The position numbers and the translations under genes were made by a program. Under the pieces are notes generated by a model that was not told the DNA's origin, did no database searches, and was given only the letters and a program-made list of their open reading frames with translations. From Thermosporothrix hazakensis (lineage in GTDB: Bacteria; Chloroflexota; Ktedonobacteria; Ktedonobacterales; Ktedonobacteraceae), in NCBI RefSeq assembly GCF_003253565.1, contig NZ_QKUF01000001.1:515867-579866 (forward strand): 64,000 bases of DNA. Reading direction: 5' to 3'. Shown here piece by piece: positions 35,493 to 43,050 of this stretch. The stretch's first letter is position 1. Every line of letters begins with the position of its first letter.

Positions 35493-36917
35493 CTAGGCGC
35501 CGGACGAACCCCGCAACATCTGGACCTGCTCTTCAGCAGCTTTCGCGTCATCCTCGCGACCCATCGCGCGATAGACTTCAACCAGCGTTTCGTAGGCCTC
35601 CGTCAGGGATGAATCCAGTGCAATCGCCTGATGGGCATATTCGAGCGCCTCATCAAGACGGCCTGCTTTACGCAGTGAATCAGCGAGGTCGTTATAGTAA
35701 TCAGCGTTCAGCGGCTCCAACTCAATCGCGTTGAGATAATTTTCAATCGCTTTCTCATTGTCGCCAAGCCCGTCATAGGCAGTAGCAAGCTGATAATAGC
35801 CCTCGGCATCGTCCTTAAAGAGTTCCAGCATCTTCTCTGCGGTCTGGCGGGCCTCATCATGGCGCTTTAACGTATTGTACGTCTCGGCCAGTCCGGCCAG
35901 TGCGGCAGCATGATCGTCCTCATTCAGCAGTCCCTCGCTGTTCTCCACAAGGTTCTGATAAATGGGGAGGGCCAGTTCATAGCGCCCCGCATCCAGATAC
36001 GCCTCAGCAAGACTAAAACGTGCGGTTGTGCGATTGGGATCAAGCTGTACCGCGCGAATATAGGCCTCAACCGCCCCACCCTCGTCACCCTGCAACGAGC
36101 GCCAGAAACCAAGTTTTTCCCAGGCTTCGGCATCCTCAGGGTCCAGCTCGACAATGTGATTGTAGACCTTCGCGGCCTCCTCAGCATTGCCCATCTGCTC
36201 ATAAGCAGCGGCCAGCACGTCATAGCCAACACGTCCCTCTGGCTCAAGTGAGATCATCTGATTGGCCAGTGAGAACGCGTCGTCATAACGGTGCATATCA
36301 AGGTAGATATTCGCCAGTTCGGCATAGCGCGAGGCGTCAGCCGGATCTTCATCAATGCGGCGCTCCTGATCCATCATGCGACGCAATTGATCGTTCACAC
36401 GCTCACGTACGTCCTGAAGCTGATCTGATGCACGAGTGTTGTCAGGATTCAAAATCAAGGCATGGCGATATGACTGGATCGCATCGCGATAGAGGTTCAA
36501 AAAGCGATAGGTATCGCCAATGTTCACATAGAGTTCATCGTTCTGCGGATCCAGTTCCAGAGCCTGCTGGAAATATTCCAGTGAGTCTTCATACATCCCT
36601 AACTCGCCATAGAGATTCGCCATATTCTCATAGGCTTCCAGCAAGTTCGGGTTCAAGTCGATGGCGCGATGATATCCGGCAATCGCCATCTCGGTATCAT
36701 CCAGATATTGCTGTGCAAGGGCAAGGTTATAGCGGGCTCGGGCATCTTCAGGGTTTGCGGCAACTGCACGCTCGAAACAATCGGCAGCCTCCTCATAATT
36801 GCCAGCCTCTGCCGCCTTATTGCCCTTATCTGTCCACATCTGGACCTCATCGGCCACCTGCTGTGTTTGCTCCTGATCTGCGCGATCTTCTGGAGTCTTA
36901 TCATCCATCTGCGACAC
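35493..36917 (-). CDS. TPR-repeat protein
   Basis: The 474-residue protein starts at GTG 36917, six bases after GGGGAG. Residues about 30-170 and 200-465 are TPR units (for example GNYEEAADCFERAVAANPED, YEDSLEYFQQALELDPQND, NEKAIENYLNAIELEPLN), about ten in total with a charged linker at about 165-200. There is no signal peptide or membrane helix, so it is a cytoplasmic scaffold. No partner is evident. It may bind several proteins at once; the function is unknown. Confidence 0.88.
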   Translation of the reverse strand: MSQMDDKTPEDRADQEQTQQVADEVQMWTDKGNKAAEAGNYEEAADCFERAVAANPEDARARYNLALAQQYLDDTEMAIAGYHRAIDLNPNLLEAYENMANLYGELGMYEDSLEYFQQALELDPQNDELYVNIGDTYRFLNLYRDAIQSYRHALILNPDNTRASDQLQDVRERVNDQLRRMMDQERRIDEDPADASRYAELANIYLDMHRYDDAFSLANQMISLEPEGRVGYDVLAAAYEQMGNAEEAAKVYNHIVELDPEDAEAWEKLGFWRSLQGDEGGAVEAYIRAVQLDPNRTTARFSLAEAYLDAGRYELALPIYQNLVENSEGLLNEDDHAAALAGLAETYNTLKRHDEARQTAEKMLELFKDDAEGYYQLATAYDGLGDNEKAIENYLNAIELEPLNADYYNDLADSLRKAGRLDEALEYAHQAIALDSSLTEAYETLVEVYRAMGREDDAKAAEEQVQMLRGSSGA

Positions 36918-37040
36918 GTATTACTCCCCGTGTTTTTGAAAAACAAACAAATTGAAGGACAGGCTACAGCTTCTTCCTGTGATGTACCAGGAGGGCAGAG
37001 CGCCCGAGACACGATCACTTGCGGTCCCGCTTCGTGTCCT

Positions 37041-37070
37041 GTCGTTGCATATCCATGCATATACAACGAC
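37041..37070 (-). repeat. Inverted repeat upstream of the TPR gene
   Basis: GTCGTTGCATAT (37041-37052) and ATATACAACGAC (37059-37070) pair with one mismatch around CCATGC. It may be a regulatory site or leader hairpin of the TPR gene. Confidence 0.45.
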
Positions 37071-37112
37071 TGACCTCCCTTTTCATGATACAACCAGCCA
37101 AAGAGCCTGTAG

Positions 37113-37139
37113 CCCATAGGTACACCCGGTACCTATGGG
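37113..37139 (-). repeat. Perfect inverted repeat after the GntR gene
   Basis: CCCATAGGTAC-ACCCG-GTACCTATGGG has 11-base perfect arms, 16 bases past the GntR stop. No T tract follows, so a terminator role is possible but not typical. Confidence 0.5.
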
Positions 37140-37154
37140 TCACAGCGGATAGAA

Positions 37155-37901
37155 CTACTTCGACGCGACACGCAGAGTCAACTGGAACTCGTAACGCGAG
37201 CTGGGATAGAAGGCCTCGGTAAAGGAGATAGGCGCACCGGTCTCGTCAAAGGTGGTGCACTCCACGCGCATGCCACACTCATCGGCTGGAATCTTCAACA
37301 GGTCGATCTCACGTTCGTTTGCCTTGTCGCCTTTAAAAACGTGCTCGGCCATGTATGGAACCATGCCCTCAGAAGCCATCAACTGATAGAGCGAGCCATC
37401 AGCAGCCTCTTTCGCGCGCTGATACACGTTCATGGCGCGAGGATAGGGTAAATAGTTGACTTCATAGGCAATAGCCTCGCCATCAGCGGTGCGGATACGC
37501 TCCAGGCGCACGACCTGCTCTTCATCGTTCAGGCGCAACTGTTCACGCACGTGCTGAGAGCCGCGCACCAGTTCGCTAACCAGCAGCATTCCGCCGGGCT
37601 TCAGACCGCGCCGGCGCAATTCCTCGGAGAAGCTTTTCAGCTCGCTTGCCACGCGCTGCTGCACACGAGGCTCACAAACGAAAGTGCCGCGGCCATGTTG
37701 ACGGTACAGCAGGCCTTCATGAACCAGCTCGGTCAGGGCCTGACGGACGGTCGCGCGGCTCACATGGTACTGAGCCACCAGTTCGGGCTCAGACGGAATG
37801 GCCGTATGCGGCGCAAGATGCCCTGAGTGGATCTGCTGTTTCAGCACTTCTTTCAACTGATAGTAGAGTGGTAACGGATTGGATCGTTCTAGAATTGGCA
37901 T
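37155..37901 (-). CDS. GntR-family regulator, HutC/UTRA type
   Basis: The 248-residue protein has an N-terminal winged HTH (IPSEPELVAQYHVSRATVRQAL, then HEGLLYRQHGRGTFV; landmarks, not continuous) and a C-terminal UTRA ligand-binding domain (residues about 95-240, LERIRTADGEAIAYEVNYLP). Members repress sugar, amino-sugar or histidine utilisation genes until an effector binds. AAGGGGA precedes ATG 37901. A long inverted repeat upstream (37939-37970) is a candidate autoregulatory operator. No catabolic operon lies next to it. Confidence 0.88.
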   Translation of the reverse strand: MPILERSNPLPLYYQLKEVLKQQIHSGHLAPHTAIPSEPELVAQYHVSRATVRQALTELVHEGLLYRQHGRGTFVCEPRVQQRVASELKSFSEELRRRGLKPGGMLLVSELVRGSQHVREQLRLNDEEQVVRLERIRTADGEAIAYEVNYLPYPRAMNVYQRAKEAADGSLYQLMASEGMVPYMAEHVFKGDKANEREIDLLKIPADECGMRVECTTFDETGAPISFTEAFYPSSRYEFQLTLRVASK

Positions 37902-37938
37902 ATACGGTTCCCCTTATGTCCATACAACAGTTAAAAAT

Positions 37939-37970
37939 GTGATATGTATAGTATGACAAGAATATATCAC
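37939..37970 (-). promoter_or_regulatory. Candidate operator flanking the GntR promoter
   Basis: GTGATAT (37939-37945) and ATATCAC (37964-37970) are inverted arms about 18 bases apart. TTGTCA and TATACA-like hexamers lie between them on the minus strand, consistent with an autoregulated promoter. Confidence 0.45.
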
Positions 37971-38011
37971 AAAAAAAGGAATGCGTCGAGTAGGAATTGC
38001 GAAAGAATCGG

Positions 38012-38076
38012 GGTCTGGCCCCAGAACTTCAGAGCTTTTGAACTTCTTCTGAAAAAGATCTGAACGGGACCAGACC
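38012..38076 (-). other. Hairpin downstream of trxA
   Basis: GGTCTGG (38012-38018) and CCAGACC (38070-38076) close a structure with inner TTCAGA/TCTGAA pairing. It lies just past the trxA stop and may end or protect that transcript. Confidence 0.45.
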
Positions 38077-38088
38077 GCGAAGTGGGGT

Positions 38089-38439
38089 TTAAACGGCAGA
38101 AACCCCATTTTCCGCAAGAATACGGTCAATCTCAGGCTTCAGACGGCTTGGATGCGGGCCGACCAGTTTGCCAACTTCGCGACCATCCTTGAAGACCAGC
38201 AGGGTCGGGATGGCCTGGACATAATAGCTACCCGGCGTACGCGGGTTGGCATCAACGTCCATCTTCGCGAATTTCAAGCGACCGGCATATTCATCGCTCA
38301 AGCGCTCGTAGTGCGGGGCCAGCATCCGGCAAGGCCCACACCAGGAAGCCCAGAAATCCACAATCACAGGTGTTGAGGATTTTAGCACCTTCTCCTCAAA
38401 ATCCTGATCTCCAACGTGGAAGAGATTAGCATGTTCCAT
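38089..38439 (-). CDS. trxA: Thioredoxin
   Basis: The 116-residue protein has VIVDFWASWCGPCRMLAPHYE with the redox-active Cys pair in WCGPC near residues 34-37, the cis-Pro in AIPTLLVFKDG, and the standard length. It reduces disulfides in cytoplasmic proteins using thioredoxin reductase, which is not in this window. The spacing CDANPRTPGSYYV-type segment (DVDANPRTPGSYYVQAIPT) has a short insert-like RTPG where most thioredoxins have a helix start, a minor variation. Confidence 0.94.
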   Translation of the reverse strand: MEHANLFHVGDQDFEEKVLKSSTPVIVDFWASWCGPCRMLAPHYERLSDEYAGRLKFAKMDVDANPRTPGSYYVQAIPTLLVFKDGREVGKLVGPHPSRLKPEIDRILAENGVSAV

Positions 38440-38688
38440 AATGCAAACTACTCACTTTCCCAAGAACATAATAGATGCATTTCGCGCTTACGTCAAGCCC
38501 CAAATGGTCCTTAACCTGCATCTATTGAGGAGAACAAAACCAGGAAAAGATTCTATTCCTTCTCATCAGCGGTCAAGCTCTACAACAACACTGCGGCGGT
38601 TCTGCTCTCCCTAATAGTATACGAAGAGAGACTTTCATCCGACAAGGGGAAAGAGAACCTTTTTCCCATCGTTTCCCCTTGTGGCGCT

Positions 38689-39456
38689 CTAATCCCTATC
38701 ACTTCCCTGTAAGATTGTCAGCAGACGCAGAATGTAGAGGAAAAGGTTCAGCACATTCAAGAACATCGACACCGTCAGCCCGATGGCATTGGGCAGCGTG
38801 TTCGCCATGTACTTCGCCTTCTGGATATCAAACAGGATATAGCCCATAAAAATGCCGATGCCGACAATCGAAATGATGAGCGAAAAGATGGTTGAATGGA
38901 AGAAGATGTTCACAATGCCAGCGATCAACAACAGGATCAAGCCGACAAACAGAAAATCTCCCAATCGGGTAAAATCGCGTTTTGTTGTCCAGGCATAGAT
39001 AGACAGGCCGATAGAAGTAGCGGCTGTAATCAGGAACGCCTGCAACAAAATCGTCGGCGCAAAAGCGACATAGGACGCCAGGAGCGGCGAGAGCGATAAG
39101 CCTTCCAGGAAAGTGAAGGCATATAGCAAGATCAGGTTTGCGGGATAGCGCTGAATCATTGCCTGCAACGCAATCAACAGAACCAGACCGAGGATGGCGA
39201 CGATAAGATACGTCATAAACGTCAGATGCAGCACATACATGCCGACCCAGGCCCCCGCCGAAGCGAAGACAAAGGAAAAGGCCAGCAGGCCCATCACCTT
39301 ACTGATCAGATCGCTTGACTGCAACGGGCCAGCATAGGGCGCAGTCTGGAACTGATAGCGTGTGCCGAAGTTATTATAACCACCTTGTTGTTGCTGCTGT
39401 TGAGGATATGGTCCCCTTCCCCAGCCACCATAGGGGTTGTTATTCGGATTGTACAT
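38689..39456 (-). CDS. Bax inhibitor-1/YccA-family membrane protein
   Basis: The 255-residue protein has a Gln/Gly/Pro-rich cytoplasmic N-terminus (residues 1-45) followed by seven predicted helices with BI-1 landmarks such as LEGLSLSPLLASY and GIFMGYILFDIQKAKY. Bacterial family members (YccA, BsYetJ) act as calcium leak channels or protease-associated membrane proteins; the role here is inferred from family. GAGGTG precedes ATG 39456. It is a single-gene unit. Confidence 0.9.
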   Translation of the reverse strand: MYNPNNNPYGGWGRGPYPQQQQQQGGYNNFGTRYQFQTAPYAGPLQSSDLISKVMGLLAFSFVFASAGAWVGMYVLHLTFMTYLIVAILGLVLLIALQAMIQRYPANLILLYAFTFLEGLSLSPLLASYVAFAPTILLQAFLITAATSIGLSIYAWTTKRDFTRLGDFLFVGLILLLIAGIVNIFFHSTIFSLIISIVGIGIFMGYILFDIQKAKYMANTLPNAIGLTVSMFLNVLNLFLYILRLLTILQGSDRD

Positions 39457-39714
39457 AGTTACACCTCGCGGCGAGAACTCAACCGGTCGAAACGGTCAGT
39501 AGAAGAAAAGCCAATACCAAGCGCCTCTTCAGTATACGCTCAATACTCCAGCTACTGAAGAGGTTCTTCCCTGGTTATTATACGCATCAGGATGAGAGAA
39601 GTTGCACTCTACCAGAGATGAACCAAAAACAGTGGCAAGGCCCTTGCGTCGTCTCAAAGAGTCTGGACGAACAAGCGGCCTTTTCATCAAACTGGCAACC
39701 GCAACCAACCGGTA

Positions 39715-39933
39715 TTATGACTGGATACGACTTTCCTCATTGGAAGAAGAGAGGACGGGGTCAGCCTCTCCACCACTCGTCGTTGTATAGACGCCTTCCG
39801 GAATATTTGTGATTGTACAGGGCGGATGATTCGCTGAAGCGTGCCAGTAGAAGGTACTTCCAGCAGGCTTGATCATAGTTCCACCACACCGCGGGCAGGT
39901 TATTGTAGCCAGCCCATTCTTGTCTGTTGTCAT
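39715..39933 (-). CDS. Small zinc-ribbon protein
   Basis: The protein has 72 residues starting at ATG 39933, which follows AAGGAGATCGGC; a longer start at 39963 lacks this. TCPRCGGTMIKPAG and a later HASANHPPC supply CxxC plus His/Cys ligands for one zinc. The C-terminus is Ser/Glu-rich. No family is recognised. It may bind nucleic acid or protein; the function is unknown. Confidence 0.62.
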   Translation of the reverse strand: MTTDKNGLATITCPRCGGTMIKPAGSTFYWHASANHPPCTITNIPEGVYTTTSGGEADPVLSSSNEESRIQS

Positions 39934-40118
39934 GCCGATCTCCTTGCTGCATCCGATACGCACGACATCGATACAACAGAATCCAAACAGAGTTTCTCTT
40001 CTTCCGTCACATGCTGAATAGCAAGCGCGTCTATCTGCTCTCTCCGCAGGGTATCACTGCTACAGGTTGCAGGAGCAGCACAACAGGTCATTACAGACGG
40101 ATATCAAGAAATCCCTGA

Positions 40119-40748
40119 CTATAAAACGCTCCACACGCCACAAATTTCGCAGAAAGCAATCCCTACTTCACCAAAGCTCTTGCTGCGGGTATTCCAGTGA
40201 TCATAAGCCACAGCAAGTGATCCACAGCTCCAGCAGCGAGCACGTCCACCGGACTTACTCTCGTGGGCCAGCTTATGGATCAGCGCATTGCGAGCCTCTT
40301 CCGCCCCGGTATAGCTCGGGTTGTAGGCCAGATGCAGGAGATTCCCAAGCGGTAATGTAATCTCGTGGGTTGGCGTGGGCAATGGTGCATGAGAAGGCGT
40401 CGTCATAGAGGCAGGCAGGCTCTGCTGCTGCATCGACTGAGACGCATTCGATGACGACAATTGAGGACGTCGGAACGTCGGGCGCCTGACCACAGGCTCC
40501 ATCTCTGAACGCTCATTGTATGAGCCACCATTCTGGGGCATTTGTTGCTGATAGATACCGTTCTCTCCTCTCACAGCAGGCGTTTCCTGACCGGGATTCT
40601 CCACCTGTTCTGCCTGAGCTGAAACATCGGCAGAACGCCCGGAAACAGGATGCTCAACCGAGGCTGTTTCCTGCTGTTCAGCAGTTTGATGATTATTGTT
40701 TTCTGGCTGTTCAGGTGGGTTGGCGCGTTTACGTCGAGTTACAGGCAT
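40119..40748 (-). CDS. Protein with disordered N-terminus and C-terminal zinc ribbon
   Basis: The protein has about 209 residues. The first 130 are rich in Gln, Pro, Ser and Glu and look disordered. The last 75 contain CWSCG and, 31 residues later, CEICG, which should bind one zinc. ATG 40748 is preceded by GGAG at nine bases; in-frame starts at 40763-40766 are alternatives. A basic RRKR follows the start. It lies between another zinc-ribbon gene and a ferredoxin gene on the same strand. The function is unknown. Confidence 0.6.
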   Translation of the reverse strand: MPVTRRKRANPPEQPENNNHQTAEQQETASVEHPVSGRSADVSAQAEQVENPGQETPAVRGENGIYQQQMPQNGGSYNERSEMEPVVRRPTFRRPQLSSSNASQSMQQQSLPASMTTPSHAPLPTPTHEITLPLGNLLHLAYNPSYTGAEEARNALIHKLAHESKSGGRARCWSCGSLAVAYDHWNTRSKSFGEVGIAFCEICGVWSVL

Positions 40749-40854
40749 TGGGGTTCGCTCCATCACGAAGAATATGTGCGTACAGCAATCAGTAGCACAT
40801 GTATTATATCACACACGAAGAGATATAGAACACTGAATGGGGTAAGCCCTCAGC

Positions 40855-40880
40855 AAAAAAAGCGCTCACCCCACTCGCTT
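40855..40880 (-). terminator. Terminator after the ferredoxin gene
   Basis: On the minus strand AAGCG-AGTGGGGTGAG-CGCTT type pairing is followed by TTTTTTT. The stem is short but the T tract is strong. Confidence 0.6.
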
Positions 40881-40915
40881 CTTTTTGGAAAGTGACAATT
40901 CACTTGCGATTCCGC

Positions 40916-41176
40916 TTAGCCATTAAAGAAATCAGCGTTGATCTTAATAAACTGCTTCCACTCGTCGGGAACAGCAGACTCTTCAAAAATGGCAGTCACA
41001 GGGCAAGCGGGTTCACAGGCCCCACAGTCGATACACTCATCTGGATTAATGAACAACTGCTCGGCATCTTCATATCCGGGCTCGTCAGCAGAAGGGTGAA
41101 TACAATCGACCGGGCAAACATCAACACATGATGCGTCTTTCACGCCGATGCAGGGCTGAGTGATTACGTAGGTCAT
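40916..41176 (-). CDS. Ferredoxin with two iron-sulfur motifs (FdxA-like)
   Basis: The 86-residue protein has Cys at PCIGVKDASCVDVCPVDC and a full CIDCGACEPACP motif. The first motif lacks the second Cys of a CxxC pair, as in seven-iron ferredoxins that hold one 3Fe-4S and one 4Fe-4S cluster. It serves as a soluble low-potential electron carrier. GAGGAGG precedes ATG 41176. No dedicated redox partner is adjacent. Confidence 0.92.
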   Translation of the reverse strand: MTYVITQPCIGVKDASCVDVCPVDCIHPSADEPGYEDAEQLFINPDECIDCGACEPACPVTAIFEESAVPDEWKQFIKINADFFNG

Positions 41177-41322
41177 GGGCCAGATATCCTCCTCTGCACA
41201 CTATGCTATCCCCCCATGAGGGCCAGCACAGTGGCTACGTTCTATTTTTGGTCTGTTTCAGTATAGAGGGTTGCACAAACGATGTCAATTGCTTTTTACG
41301 CCTGCCGGGGTCACTCGTAACC

Positions 41323-41352
41323 TTGACAAAGTATCAGTAAACCCGGTATAGT
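41323..41352 (+). promoter_or_regulatory. Sigma-70 type promoter of the small ORF
   Basis: TTGACA (41323-41328) and TATAGT (41347-41352) have an 18-base spacer. AAAGGAGG and a GTG start lie 34-50 bases downstream. Confidence 0.82.
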
Positions 41353-41401
41353 TGAAGTGACATCGCCCTTATTATAGCACGATCGAAAGGAGGCATTTCC
41401 A

Positions 41402-41560
41402 GTGTTGCAGCAGCTTTACACCCCATTCCAGCAACAGAGGAGCCTCTTTATGGTCGTCGCTTTCACCCACGTCTCCTCTCACGCTCCCTACAAGGATGGG
41501 CCCACTCTGCCTGTTTTCAGAGAAGCATTACACGCACCAGATGATAGAACTGCTATATAG
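41402..41560 (+). CDS. Small 52-residue ORF, possible leader peptide
   Basis: A GTG at 41402 lies eight bases after a full AAAGGAGG ribosome binding site, itself downstream of a good promoter. The frame runs 52 codons to TAG at 41558. The product begins MLQQLYTPFQQQRSLFMVV and ends ALHAPDDRTAI, with no recognised domain and no clear membrane helix or signal peptide. A strong terminator follows 15 bases after the stop, and the acetyltransferase gene begins shortly after that terminator. It may encode a real small protein or a leader peptide that controls read-through into the acetyltransferase. Confidence 0.6.
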   Translation: MLQQLYTPFQQQRSLFMVVAFTHVSSHAPYKDGPTLPVFREALHAPDDRTAI

Positions 41561-41575
41561 ATGCCGCTCTCTCTG

Positions 41576-41605
41576 AAAACCGTGGATGGCTGCCACGGTT
41601 TTTTT
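41576..41605 (+). terminator. Intrinsic terminator between small ORF and acetyltransferase gene
   Basis: AACCGTGG (41578-41585) and CCACGGTT (41593-41600) form an 8-pair stem, extended by A-T pairs, followed by TTTTT. The next start codon is about 40 bases away, so it may act as an attenuator. Confidence 0.88.
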
Positions 41606-41643
41606 GTTTCCCTTATCATGAACAACTAGAAATGAGGACTTGT

Positions 41644-43002
41644 ATGACTCTCTCTTCACCATCAAAGAGCTCCTATGAGTTTGGCAATGGCCTGGTGTTA
41701 CGCTGGTCCACTGCCGCGGATGCGCCCCGTATCGCCAATCTCGTGGGCAAGGCCTTCCGCGAAAAGGAGACTGACCCACTTCACCAGGGCCTGTATGATA
41801 CCGTGATACGTTTAATGAGCGGCTCACACCCGGCAATGGGCCCCAACGATTACGCCCTTGTTGAGGATACCAGTAAGGAGGGGAAGCCCGTCGTTGCCTG
41901 CTCTTGTTACCTGAAAGAGACATGGAGCTATGATGGCATCAAAATCCCGGTCGGGCGACCCGAAATCGTCGCCTCCGACCCCGAGTATCGCAATCAGGGT
42001 CTGGTTCGCCGCGTCTTTGAGCTGCTGCACGAACGCAGTGCCGCCAATCAGGATCTCCTTCAGGCAATTACCGGCATTCCGAACTTTTATCGTCAATTTG
42101 GCTATGAGTATGCTCTTGACCTCGGGGGCAAATGTCTGGTCTCCGCTCATGCCGTCCCGGAACTGAAAGAGGGTGAATCCGAGCCCTATAGCCTGCGCGA
42201 AGCCACAGAAGACGATCTGCCGCTGATCGAGTCCTGCTATAGCCGCCGTAAGCCACAGAGCCTGGTATGGTGCGAGGTGCCCGCAGCCTTCTGGCGCTAT
42301 CATATCAATGCAGAAAAGGAACAGTCTGGCCGCCGCGGCTATTTCCGCATTCGCATTATCGCCGATGCAGCAGGCAAGGGTCAGGGCTTCCTGATGGTGC
42401 CGGGCAACCGATGGGGCAGTGAGCTCCCAGTACTCCTGCTGGATGTGCAGCCCGGAGTACCGCTGTCCGTGCTGATGCCCTCATTGCTACGCGCACTCAA
42501 AACCTGGGGCGAGCAGCTTCCAAGCGGAATAAGGCAACATCCCTTAAAAGAGATTACCTTCCATCTGGGCGGACAGCATCCAGTCTATGACGCGCTTGGC
42601 AAGGATCTTATCAGCAAGCAGGAGCAGCCGTACGCCTGGTATATTCGCGTTCCCGATCTCCCTGCATTCCTGAAAAAGATCACGCCCGTGCTGGAACAGC
42701 GTCTGATCGGCACAGCAATGGAGAACTACAGCGGAGAGCTCAAGCTTAACTTCTATCGGGGCTGTATACGTCTGGTTTTCAAAGAAGGCCATCTGGCGAA
42801 CATTGAGAAGTTCCGCCTGAAGCCATTCGAGAATGAAACGGATGGCGCATTCCCATATGGCGCATTTCTCAAGCTCCTGTTCGGCTACCGGGGTCTGGAT
42901 GAACTGCGCCGGATGTTCCCGGATGTCTTGGCCAACAGCAAAGGGGAAGCGCTGCTAAAAATCCTTTTCCCGACACGCTATTCGTTCCCCTTTGGAAGCT
43001 AA
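41644..43002 (+). CDS. Eis-like GNAT acetyltransferase
   Basis: The protein has about 452 residues. Residues about 20-150 form a GNAT domain with the acetyl-CoA loop SDPEYRNQGLVRRVFELLHE, a second GNAT-like domain follows, and the last 110 residues form a sterol-carrier-like domain ending SFPFGS. This three-part layout and length match the Eis family, whose members N-acetylate aminoglycosides or protein lysines. The substrate here is unknown. ATG 41644 follows GAGGA at five bases; ATG 41632 is an alternative. The strong terminator and small ORF upstream suggest controlled expression. Confidence 0.82.
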   Translation: MTLSSPSKSSYEFGNGLVLRWSTAADAPRIANLVGKAFREKETDPLHQGLYDTVIRLMSGSHPAMGPNDYALVEDTSKEGKPVVACSCYLKETWSYDGIKIPVGRPEIVASDPEYRNQGLVRRVFELLHERSAANQDLLQAITGIPNFYRQFGYEYALDLGGKCLVSAHAVPELKEGESEPYSLREATEDDLPLIESCYSRRKPQSLVWCEVPAAFWRYHINAEKEQSGRRGYFRIRIIADAAGKGQGFLMVPGNRWGSELPVLLLDVQPGVPLSVLMPSLLRALKTWGEQLPSGIRQHPLKEITFHLGGQHPVYDALGKDLISKQEQPYAWYIRVPDLPAFLKKITPVLEQRLIGTAMENYSGELKLNFYRGCIRLVFKEGHLANIEKFRLKPFENETDGAFPYGAFLKLLFGYRGLDELRRMFPDVLANSKGEALLKILFPTRYSFPFGS

Positions 43003-43023
43003 ACGCTCACTTCGCCTACAAAA

Positions 43024-43050
43024 GGGAGCGGGCATTAGCGCCCTGCTCCC
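43024..43050. terminator. Terminator between converging acetyltransferase and kinase genes
   Basis: GGGAGCGGGC and GCCCTGCTCCC form a stem with one mismatch around ATTAGC, overlapping the last codons of the kinase gene. Confidence 0.6.

Noticed and set aside
36020..36955. A 311-codon plus-strand frame opposite the TPR gene
   Set aside because: Antisense shadow with a His/Arg/Pro/Gln-rich, non-protein-like composition; the TPR repeats on the other strand are unambiguous.
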